This document shows, one piece after another, positions 1 through 7,364 of a DNA stretch of 36,686 bases. Within the stretch, counting starts at the first letter, position 1; each line of letters opens with the position of its first letter. The notes beneath the pieces are model-generated. The model searched no databases, had not been told where the DNA came from, and was given only the letters and a program-made list of their open reading frames with translations. This DNA is from an uncultured Pseudomonadota bacterium (GTDB lineage: Bacteria; Pseudomonadota; Alphaproteobacteria; RF32; CAG-239): the NCBI GenBank assembly GCA_949290295.1, contig CASERH010000010.1, positions 1 through 36,686 on the forward strand, written 5' to 3'. A program made the translations under genes and the position numbers.

Positions 1-219
1 CGGGGTCTCATATTCTACGTGTGAAGTAGAAATGGTAATACCGCGAGCCTTCTCCTCAGGGGCTTTATCAATTTGATCATATGCTGTAAAGCTGGCTCCG
101 CCCTGCTCTGCCAATACCTTGGTGATAGCTGCGGTCAATGTGGTTTTACCGTGGTCTACGTGACCAATCGTTCCTATGTTGCAGTGCGGCTTCGTCCGCT
201 CAAACTTCTCTTTTGCCAT
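1..219 (-). CDS. tuf: Elongation factor Tu, N-terminal part (cut by window edge)
   Basis: The first 73 codons are visible and begin [20 protein letters not shown], with the G1 P-loop GHVDHGKT at residues 19-26 and the start of switch I (ARGITI). EF-Tu is the GTPase that delivers aminoacyl-tRNA to the ribosome in the cytoplasm. The gene runs off the left edge, so the C-terminal domains are not visible. It lies just downstream of tRNA-Gly and tRNA-Tyr on the same strand, as in the tRNA-tufB arrangement known from many proteobacteria. No tuf is found upstream of rpsJ in this window. Confidence 0.97.
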   Translation of the reverse strand, partial: MAKEKFERTKPHCNIGTIGHVDHGKTTLTAAITKVLAEQGGASFTAYDQIDKAPEEKARGITISTSHVEYETP

Positions 220-276
220 GTTTCAAAATCCTAATGTTTATGTTGTTAAGACTGTACTTGAATAGAGGGGGAATTA

Positions 277-350
277 TGGAGCGGGTGAGGGGAATCGAAC
301 CCCCGTCATAAGCTTGGAAGGCTTCTGCTCTACCATTGAGCTACACCCGC
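277..350 (-). tRNA. tRNA-Gly (anticodon TCC)
   Basis: Read on the minus strand, the acceptor stem GCGGGTG pairs with CACCCGC, and the discriminator T is followed by an encoded CCA. The D-arm contains GTAGCTCAATGGTAGAGC, the anticodon loop is CTTCCAA (TCC at 316-318), and the T-loop is GGTTCGATTCC. It lies between tRNA-Tyr and tuf and is probably co-transcribed with them. Confidence 0.97.
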
Positions 351-386
351 TTAATCAACCTCTATCCAAGAGTTAAACCTTATCAG

Positions 387-472
387 TGGTGGAGGGGGAT
401 GGATTCGAACCATCGTAGACGAAAGTCGACGGATTTACAGTCCGTTGCATTTGACCGCTCTGCCACCCCTCC
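387..472 (-). tRNA. tRNA-Tyr (anticodon GTA)
   Basis: On the minus strand the acceptor GGAGGGG pairs with CCCCTCC, followed by A and an encoded CCA. The anticodon loop is CTGTAAA, giving GTA at 436-438. A long variable arm (CGACTTTCGTCTACG region) makes it a class II tRNA, as expected for bacterial tRNA-Tyr. The T-arm is GGTTCGAATCC. It is the first gene of the tRNA-Tyr / tRNA-Gly / tuf unit. Confidence 0.97.
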
Positions 473-531
473 TCAAGAAAAAGACTGACAAGGAATGAGG
501 ATTGTCTCCAGCATTATTGCTAATGTAGCAA

Positions 532-558
532 ATAATAGCATTTTGGCCTGCTTGTCAA
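532..558 (-). promoter_or_regulatory. Candidate promoter for tRNA-Tyr/tRNA-Gly/tuf
   Basis: On the minus strand a perfect -35 TTGACA (553-558) is followed after 15 bases by TATTAT (532-537), which matches the -10 consensus at 5 of 6 positions. The spacing is short, and shifting the -10 by one or two bases gives weaker hexamers. An imperfect inverted repeat (511-539) overlaps the -10. This is a by-eye call only. Confidence 0.45.
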
Positions 559-631
559 CACATTTTTTATCTAAATCTTAATTAATTTAAAATAAGCTCT
601 AAAATCAATACACAATAAAAAGGAATAAAAA

Positions 632-1519
632 ATGTCTTCAATAGCTTTAACTGAAAGAAGAAATCCAGCCACCAAAGATATAGACTTGATGGATTCGTAT
701 GAGATTGCCAAAACAATAAATAACGAAGATAAAAAAGTAGCCCTTGCGGTAGAAAAGACACTTCCCCAAATCGGCCAAGCCATTGAATTGATTGCGCAAG
801 CCTTTCTGCAAGGTGGACGGCTTGCCTATTTTGGCGCCGGCACCAGCGGACGTTTGGGCGTGCTGGATGCTTCTGAGTGTTGGCCAACCTTTGGTGTCGA
901 ACATGGCATGGTTTGTGGTTTTATCGCCGGAGGGGATAGAGCCTTGCGTTTTTCTATAGAAAATTCCGAAGACAGTGCCGACCTTGCGCTTCAAGACTTA
1001 AAAACCTTTGCACCCAAACCGCAAGATATCATTGTCGGTATTTCTGCTGGCGGCGGCCCAAAATATGTTTTGACGATTCTAGAAGAAGCTCAAAAATTGG
1101 GCTGCAAAACCATTGGCATCAGCTCCAATCCAGAGGCCAAATTGCAAAAATTCTCAGATATTTTTATCAACCCCGTTGTTGGTGAAGAAGCCATCACCGG
1201 TTCTTCAAGAATGAAGTCTGGCACTGCTCAAAAAATGATTTTAAACATGCTCTCCACGGGAGCAATGATTCGCATTGGCAAGACCTATGAAAACTACATG
1301 ATTGATGTTCGGATGATGAATGAAAAACTGATTGACCGAGGCTGCCGCATTGTTGCAGAAATCGCTAAAATTTCTTATGAAGACGCACAAAAGTACATAA
1401 AAAAAAGCGGCCATAAAGTAAAAACCGCTTGTGTTATGGCCCTAAAAAATTGTAATAAAGAGGAAGCGGAGGCCTTGCTTGCCGCCCAAAATGGAATTCT
1501 AAGAAAGGTTATCGGCTGA
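632..1519 (+). CDS. murQ: N-acetylmuramic acid 6-phosphate etherase
   Basis: MurQ cleaves the lactyl ether of N-acetylmuramic acid 6-phosphate to GlcNAc-6-phosphate and D-lactate in cytoplasmic peptidoglycan recycling. The 295 residues match the family length. The SIS-domain sugar-phosphate motif GAGTSGRLGVLDASE is present around residues 68-82 and contains the Glu expected to be catalytic. The diagnostic block TGSSRMKSGTAQK followed by MIDVRMMNEKL is also present. The start has a good ribosome site (AAGGAATAAAAA then ATG). Its TGA overlaps the rlmB ATG by one base, so the two are probably translationally coupled. Confidence 0.96.
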   Translation: MSSIALTERRNPATKDIDLMDSYEIAKTINNEDKKVALAVEKTLPQIGQAIELIAQAFLQGGRLAYFGAGTSGRLGVLDASECWPTFGVEHGMVCGFIAGGDRALRFSIENSEDSADLALQDLKTFAPKPQDIIVGISAGGGPKYVLTILEEAQKLGCKTIGISSNPEAKLQKFSDIFINPVVGEEAITGSSRMKSGTAQKMILNMLSTGAMIRIGKTYENYMIDVRMMNEKLIDRGCRIVAEIAKISYEDAQKYIKKSGHKVKTACVMALKNCNKEEAEALLAAQNGILRKVIG

Positions 1520-2262
1520 TGACAAAAACAAACAAACCAAACAACAATCAAAAATCCGGGCTTATTCTCTACGGTCGGCATGCTGTCCTGGAGGCTTTAC
1601 AAAATCCCCGGCGCAAATGCTTTAAACTTCTGTGCACCAAAGAAAATGCAGATGAGATTCGCCGCATTGGCAAGATTACGCCGCAAATTGTTGAGCGCAA
1701 AGAAATTGATAAGCTTTTGCCGCCGGAGACCGTCCACCAAGGCTTTGCCCTGTTTTGCAGCGAATTACCAACAATCGCCCTAGAAGATATCATCGAGCAG
1801 GCAGAAACTCTGGAAAACTGCAACATATTGATTCTAGACCAGGTGACTGATCCGCAAAATATCGGTGCCATCATTCGCTCAGCGGTTGCTTTTAATTGCT
1901 TGGTGCTAGTTGTGCAAGACAAGAACGCGCCATCAGAAACCGGCTCCATGGCCAAAGCCTCTGCCGGCATGATTGAACATTTACCGATTGTACGCGTCAC
2001 CAACCTGGCACGTGCCATTGGCCAACTTAAAGATGCCGGTTTTTGGACAATTGGCATGGATGGTTACGCTCAAACAACCGTTTCCGAGCTTAAAAAAGGC
2101 GGCAAAAATGCCATCATTATGGGTTCTGAGGGCAAAGGTATGCGGCGCTTGGTTGAAGAAAATTGCGATATCACCGTCAAACTGCCAATGAATCCGTTGG
2201 TAGAAAGCCTTAATGTTTCTACCGCCGCAGCCATTATTCTCTACGAGATGAACAAGGAATAA
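1519..2262 (+). CDS. rlmB: 23S rRNA (guanosine-2'-O-)-methyltransferase, TrmH/RlmB family
   Basis: This SpoU/TrmH (SPOUT) methyltransferase probably methylates the 2'-O of a guanosine in 23S rRNA, using S-adenosylmethionine. It has 247 residues, the RlmB length, with the N-terminal substrate-binding domain starting LILYGRHAVLEAL. The three knot motifs are visible: DPQNIGAIIRSA with the conserved Asn and Arg, IMGSEGKGM, and ESLNVSTAAAIILYE with the conserved Ser-Leu-Asn. It is coupled to murQ by a one-base overlap, and the next gene starts 3 bases after its stop. TrmH paralogs acting on tRNA cannot be fully excluded, but the N-terminal domain favours RlmB. Confidence 0.9.
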   Translation: MTKTNKPNNNQKSGLILYGRHAVLEALQNPRRKCFKLLCTKENADEIRRIGKITPQIVERKEIDKLLPPETVHQGFALFCSELPTIALEDIIEQAETLENCNILILDQVTDPQNIGAIIRSAVAFNCLVLVVQDKNAPSETGSMAKASAGMIEHLPIVRVTNLARAIGQLKDAGFWTIGMDGYAQTTVSELKKGGKNAIIMGSEGKGMRRLVEENCDITVKLPMNPLVESLNVSTAAAIILYEMNKE

Positions 2263-2265
2263 GAC

Positions 2266-2973
2266 ATGACCACCAGTTTGCAAATAAGCAATCTCACCAA
2301 AACCTTCGGAAACATCACGGCGGTTGATAACCTTAGCTTAAAGACACACTCGGGCTCGGTGATTGCTCTTTTAGGCCCCAACGGTGCCGGCAAATCCACT
2401 CTGATGAATATGATTGCCGGATATCTGGCGCCGGATTCAGGTAAAATTGAAGTCTTGGAAGAAGATATTTCTTTACATCCGTTAGAGGCAAAAAAAGCCA
2501 TAGGTTTTCTCCCAGAAGGTTCACCCCTCTACCCGGACATGAGCGTTAAAAGCTTCTTGCAATACCTTGGCGAGCTCAAAGGTATAACGGCCTCCCGCCT
2601 GCAAGAGGTTGCAGAACTGGCACAAATAACGCCGGTTTGGCAGCAGAAAAACGAGACTCTCTCCAAGGGCTACCAACGCCGGGTTGGGTTTGCCGCAAGC
2701 ATCTTATCAGATCCACCGATTCTGCTTTTGGATGAACCGACCGATGGTCTGGATCCCAATCAAAAAGAGCATATTCAAAAACTCATTCGCCAAATGGGCA
2801 AAGAAAAGACCATCTTAATCTCAACTCATTTGCTGGATGAGGCCGAAACAATAGCTGACAGAATTGTTGTGATGGATAAAGGGCAAATAAAAGCTGACGG
2901 AAGCTTACAATCGATTCTGCGCCAAACACACACGCTTGATTTGGCCGAGGCCTTCAAAAAGCTGACCCGTTAA
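2266..2973 (+). CDS. ABC transporter ATP-binding protein, GldA/CcmA-like
   Basis: This 235-residue protein is a complete ABC ATPase. It has Walker A GPNGAGKS (37-44), a GldA-type Q-loop GFLPEGSPLYP (80-90) with Glu in place of the usual Gln, signature LSKGYQRR (132-139), Walker B ILLLDEP (152-158) and H-loop His188. It would power the permease encoded by the very next gene, 20 bases downstream. Its family resembles the GldA/NosF branch of ABC-2 export systems. The substrate is unknown. A clear ribosome site (AGGAATAAGAC then ATG) supports the start. Confidence 0.9.
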   Translation: MTTSLQISNLTKTFGNITAVDNLSLKTHSGSVIALLGPNGAGKSTLMNMIAGYLAPDSGKIEVLEEDISLHPLEAKKAIGFLPEGSPLYPDMSVKSFLQYLGELKGITASRLQEVAELAQITPVWQQKNETLSKGYQRRVGFAASILSDPPILLLDEPTDGLDPNQKEHIQKLIRQMGKEKTILISTHLLDEAETIADRIVVMDKGQIKADGSLQSILRQTHTLDLAEAFKKLTR

Positions 2974-2993
2974 AGATATTCGGAGAAAGTCAA

Positions 2994-5900
2994 ATGAACA
3001 AGGTAAGCACTGTTATCAAAAATGAGTTTTATCGTTACTTTATCTCGCCCTTAGCTTATGTATATTTGATTGGCTTTTTATTGTTAAATGGCTCTTTCAC
3101 CTTTTACTTTGGTCATTTTTTTGAGCGTGGGCAAGCAGACTTACTCTCAATGTTTGCTTTTCAGCCTTGGCTTTACCTTCTGTTTGTTCCGGGCATTTCC
3201 ATGCGGTTATGGGCAGAAGAGTTCCGCTCCAAGACCATTTTGCAAACGGCGACTTTGCCGGTATCACTATCAACTTTTGTATGGGGCAAATTTTTAGCCT
3301 CCTGGCTATTTTGTGCCTTGGCCCTGGTGCTGACTTTTCCTTTTTGGGCGGTTGTCAACTATCTTGGCTCTCCCGACAACGCCGTTATTGCCGCCGGTTA
3401 TCTGGGCTCTCTTCTTCTGGCCGGCTGTATGCTTGCCATTTCTCAAACCATGTCGGCACTCACCAAAAATCAAGTTATTGCTCTGGTTTTAGCCGTCATT
3501 GCCAACCTGTTTTTCTTTTTAAGTGGACTTGAATATGTTTTAGGCCTCTTCCGCGACTTTTTTTCGCCTGCCATCGTTGATATGATAGCTTCTTTCAGTT
3601 TTCTGACCCACTTTGATACCATCAGCCGCGGGCTGTTTGAACTAAGAGACATTATCTTTTTTGCCTCACTCATTTTGCTTTTTAACTTCACAACGGTTTT
3701 AATCGTAAGCTTTCGCACCAAAGGAACTTCCGCCTGGCTGAATTCCACCAGAAGAGGATCTTATATTCTGGTGTTTGTCTTTCTGTTAATTGGTTTCTGC
3801 GGATTAAATCTGCTGGCTAATAACTACCTGCGCAACTTCCAAATTGACTTCACTGAAGAAGGAATTTTCACCCTCACATCTTCTACCCGAAAGGTTATTT
3901 CCGAGATAAAATCGCCGATAACCGCCAAGCTGTACTACTCCCCGGTTTTGGGACGCCGCAACGCTGCCGTGCGCCTGATGTTTGATAAAGTCCGTCTGTT
4001 GTTGAACCAATATGCCAGCCTCTCCAATGGTAAAATAGAATTAAAAATATATAATCCTCTGCCCCTAAGCAATATTGAAGACAGAGCCATTGCCGGCGGC
4101 CTGCAACCTCTGCCGATAATAGACAGCAACATCAATGCCTATTTTGGGCTGATTTTAAGCGATGAAGAAGATAACAAAGAAGTCATCCCCTTTTTCCCAC
4201 TGGAAAGACAAAGTTTCATCGAGCAAGACTTAACCGAGGCTGTTTATCGTCTCGGACGAAAAAAGCCAAAACTCGGGCTTTTGACCTCACTGCCGATGGG
4301 AGATGAGATGATTGGCAATGTTGTTACACCTCGTTGGGAAGTCTTAAACCAACTTTCACGTTTTTATGATGTCATCGCCATTTCTAATACTCAAGATAAT
4401 CTAGACAACATAGACGCTTTGATGATTGCACACCCTCAAAATCTGTCAAAAGAACTTCTCGGCAAAATAAAAGAATATAGCCTCAAGGGCGGCAAAGTTT
4501 TGGCGTTTTTTGATATTGCACCTGAGGCCCTACCTCTGGTTGGCCCCTTACAAAAGCCTCTTTTGGCTTCAGATTATGGAGACCTTTCTCAAGCTTGGGG
4601 AATTCGCTTTTATGATGAGGCGGTTGTGGCAGATTTAGATAATTCTTCTCTGATAGATGCCACCACCAATTATCAGAACAACCCTGAATTCACACAAGAT
4701 TTAATTCAATTTTACCTAAAAGATTCAAGCTTTAATACCGCAGATCCAATAACCAAAGGGCTAAAAAAGATGCTTCTGACTTCTGCCTCTGTTTTTGCCC
4801 CCCTACCAAATGCCGCAATAAGTTTTGAGCCCCTTTTGCAAGCAAGTCAAAATTCTGCCCTGCTGTCGGCAGATGTTGTCTACAACCATGTTCATCCAGC
4901 CGTTATTTTAAGAGCATTTGAAAAAGATAACAATCCCAAATACATTGCCGCCCGCATCAGAGGCAAAAACACGCCTCTGGATATTATTGTTGTCGGCGAC
5001 AGTGACCTCCTCTATGATAACTTCTGGACCACCCACCAAACAATTTTAGAAAATAACTATGCCATCCCGGTCTTGGATAATATCAACTTTGTTCTAAACG
5101 CGCTTGATGCTCTAAGAGGAGATGACACCCTGATAAACCTGCGCGGCAAGAGTTATAAATCTCGCCCGTTCAATGAGATAGAGCAGGCAAGAATCTACGC
5201 CGCCAAGGATTTTAAGGTAAAAGAAAAGGAAATCTTTGATAATCTGGCAAGAGCCAAAGCCGGTATGCAAGAAATTACCGGCAAGCGCATTTTTGAAAAC
5301 CGAGAAACCTTTACGCCAGATGAATTAGCAATCATCGCCGGTATTCGTAAACAAATAGATAAAGAGCGGCGCAATTTATTTGAGATTCGCCTCAACTTTA
5401 ACGACCAAACGACAAAACTGAAAAACACGCTTAAATTTGCCACGGTCTATACAATCCCTCTGATTTTGCTGCTATTCTTGATATGGCCGTTCTTCAACAA
5501 AAAAACACACTCCGGCAAACCGCATGTAAACAAGCTTAACCGCCAGATTTTTATAATCGGCGGCACAAGCCTGCTGCTTTTGGGAGCCGGTTTATTTTCC
5601 GTTTGGTATACAACAAGAAACACCGGTCTTAATTATGAGGATAAACCCTTGTTTGAAAACTTGGCCGCTCAAATAAACAACATATCAACCATTGAACTAA
5701 AAAGCCACGACAAAAGCCTCATTTTTACGCAGGATGCCGACAACGGGTGGCAGTTACAAGGCTACTCCAACTACCTGGTTTACCAAAATCGGATACGCAG
5801 TTTTTTAAGTGCGCTTCTAGAAGCCACTTATTATGAAAAGAAAGCAGGAGGACTGGAAAAATTGGCCAAATTTGACCTTAGCCCGATAGAAGATGAAAAA

Positions 5901-6455
5901 TCCAAGGCCGTTGAGGTAACGCTAAAAGATACCAAAGGAACAAACATTCTCCAATTTTATGTCGGAAAATACGACCTTGACCTCGGCCGTGGCAGCCGCG
6001 GAGCCTATATTCGTTTTACAGATAGTTTTCAGGTCTGGCTGGCACAAATGGATTTAATCGACTTATCTCTAAACGCCGATGACTGGACCTTCAGCACCCT
6101 TTGGAATTTGCAATTTGGCAGAATAGCCGAGATTAATGGCGATTCTGATCCGGATACAATAGCTGACATTGCCAAAGAATTACTAAACATTCACTTTATA
6201 AAAGCGATAAAAACTTTACCCTCAACGGAGGCTCAATATACATTAGATATCAAAGCAGAGCACGATGCAAATCTCACAATGAACTTTTATCCTTCCGGAG
6301 AGAATTGGTTGGTAAGGTACGAATTTATAAAAAAATCAACCTCCGAATTATTGCAAAATTTTGCAGCCTGTGCTAAAGACATAGCCTATGAAATTTCAGC
6401 AACCGATATGAAGAAGTTGATAAATGCAAGCCCCTCTTTCCGAAGCGAAGATTAA
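2994..6455 (+). CDS. Fused ABC-2 permease (GldF-like) + GldG-like + DUF4340-like membrane protein
   Basis: One uninterrupted 1153-residue frame appears to join three proteins that are usually separate. Residues 1-245 form a multi-TM ABC-2 permease. From about residue 256 a TM is followed by NFQIDFTEEGIFTLTSSTRK (from about 281), the typical opening of GldG/ABC_transp_aux proteins. That large extracytoplasmic part ends with a charged, coiled-coil-like stretch and a TM at about 816-835. A further TM (about 850-870) opens a DUF4340-like periplasmic domain (PLFENLAAQINNISTIEL) running to the C-terminus. The adjacent GldA-like ATPase is the obvious partner. The substrate is unknown. In Bacteroidetes GldAFG serves gliding and secretion, but no other gld gene is visible here. 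The last 32 bases overlap the next gene. Confidence 0.85.
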   Translation: MNKVSTVIKNEFYRYFISPLAYVYLIGFLLLNGSFTFYFGHFFERGQADLLSMFAFQPWLYLLFVPGISMRLWAEEFRSKTILQTATLPVSLSTFVWGKFLASWLFCALALVLTFPFWAVVNYLGSPDNAVIAAGYLGSLLLAGCMLAISQTMSALTKNQVIALVLAVIANLFFFLSGLEYVLGLFRDFFSPAIVDMIASFSFLTHFDTISRGLFELRDIIFFASLILLFNFTTVLIVSFRTKGTSAWLNSTRRGSYILVFVFLLIGFCGLNLLANNYLRNFQIDFTEEGIFTLTSSTRKVISEIKSPITAKLYYSPVLGRRNAAVRLMFDKVRLLLNQYASLSNGKIELKIYNPLPLSNIEDRAIAGGLQPLPIIDSNINAYFGLILSDEEDNKEVIPFFPLERQSFIEQDLTEAVYRLGRKKPKLGLLTSLPMGDEMIGNVVTPRWEVLNQLSRFYDVIAISNTQDNLDNIDALMIAHPQNLSKELLGKIKEYSLKGGKVLAFFDIAPEALPLVGPLQKPLLASDYGDLSQAWGIRFYDEAVVADLDNSSLIDATTNYQNNPEFTQDLIQFYLKDSSFNTADPITKGLKKMLLTSASVFAPLPNAAISFEPLLQASQNSALLSADVVYNHVHPAVILRAFEKDNNPKYIAARIRGKNTPLDIIVVGDSDLLYDNFWTTHQTILENNYAIPVLDNINFVLNALDALRGDDTLINLRGKSYKSRPFNEIEQARIYAAKDFKVKEKEIFDNLARAKAGMQEITGKRIFENRETFTPDELAIIAGIRKQIDKERRNLFEIRLNFNDQTTKLKNTLKFATVYTIPLILLLFLIWPFFNKKTHSGKPHVNKLNRQIFIIGGTSLLLLGAGLFSVWYTTRNTGLNYEDKPLFENLAAQINNISTIELKSHDKSLIFTQDADNGWQLQGYSNYLVYQNRIRSFLSALLEATYYEKKAGGLEKLAKFDLSPIEDEKSKAVEVTLKDTKGTNILQFYVGKYDLDLGRGSRGAYIRFTDSFQVWLAQMDLIDLSLNADDWTFSTLWNLQFGRIAEINGDSDPDTIADIAKELLNIHFIKAIKTLPSTEAQYTLDIKAEHDANLTMNFYPSGENWLVRYEFIKKSTSELLQNFAACAKDIAYEISATDMKKLINASPSFRSED

Positions 6456-7362
6456 CCGCCTAAAAAAACAAGCTGCAGCAGCCAGTATTTGCCTGGCAAT
6501 CACGTTGACACTCATTAAAACCGCCGGTGTAATTTTTAGCGGTTCATTATCTGTTTTATCTTCAATGATAGACAGCCTGGCAGATTTATTCGCCTCCTCG
6601 GTCACTTTTCTTGCCATTCGTGTTTCAACCCAACCGGCAGATTTCACCCACCGCTACGGACACGGAAAAGCAGAATCCTTGAGTGCTTTGCTGCAGGCTG
6701 CATTTATCACCGGCTCTGGGCTTTTTGTCGTTTATGACGGCATCAGCCGTTTTTTCCACCCTCAGCCGCTTCCGCAAACAGATTTTGCAATTTTAATCAT
6801 GGGTATCAGCTTGGTCCTGACCTTATGCCTGATTGCTTTCCAGAGCTATGTCGGCGCCCGCACGCATTCTCAAGCCATCAAAGCTGATGCCGCCCATTAT
6901 AGCGTAGATGTCATCACCAATATTTCAATCATAGCCACTTTGGTTGTGGTTAAGTTGTTTAATATCAGCTGGTTTGATACCCTCACGGCATTTCTTATTT
7001 CTGCTTACTTATTGTTCAACGCCTACAAACTGGCACAAAACGCCGTTTCAGTATTGATGGATAAAGAGCTTTCGGATGATATCAGAACAGAAATTACCAA
7101 AACCATTCTTTCTTGTGAACATATTTTAGGTATGCATGATTTGCGTACCCATGACTTAGGCGGTAGCTATATGATAGAACTCCACCTGGAACTAGACGGC
7201 AAATTAGATTTAGAAACAGCGCATCGCTACACGGATAATGTTGAGTTAAAGCTAAAAGAACTCTATCCCAATGCACAAATAATCATCCACCAAGACCCGG
7301 CAGGGCTAAGAGAATCTCGCTTGGATGATGAACTGAGCGGCTGCTGCCATCTGGAAAGATAA
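6424..7362 (+). CDS. Cation diffusion facilitator, FieF-type metal cation/proton antiporter
   Basis: This 312-residue inner-membrane protein exports divalent metals (Zn, Fe, Cd or Mn in the family) in exchange for protons. About six TM segments are visible. The transport-site residues occur as SMIDSLAD (Asp50, Asp54) in TM2 and AAHYSVD (His158, Asp162) in TM5, the DD-HD quartet of FieF with a +5 offset. HRYGHGKAE (77-84) is the classic loop after TM2, and a cytoplasmic C-terminal domain carries His residues (HDLRTHDLGG). The start lies 32 bases inside the preceding gene, suggesting coupling. Metal specificity cannot be read by eye. Confidence 0.92.
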   Translation: MQAPLSEAKINRLKKQAAAASICLAITLTLIKTAGVIFSGSLSVLSSMIDSLADLFASSVTFLAIRVSTQPADFTHRYGHGKAESLSALLQAAFITGSGLFVVYDGISRFFHPQPLPQTDFAILIMGISLVLTLCLIAFQSYVGARTHSQAIKADAAHYSVDVITNISIIATLVVVKLFNISWFDTLTAFLISAYLLFNAYKLAQNAVSVLMDKELSDDIRTEITKTILSCEHILGMHDLRTHDLGGSYMIELHLELDGKLDLETAHRYTDNVELKLKELYPNAQIIIHQDPAGLRESRLDDELSGCCHLER

Positions 7363-7364
7363 GG

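Noticed and set aside
2266..6455. Gliding motility (Gld) system as a function
   Set aside because: Only GldA/F/G-like parts occur, and no gldB, D, H, J-N or spr genes are present. The proteins are better seen as a generic ABC exporter of unknown substrate.
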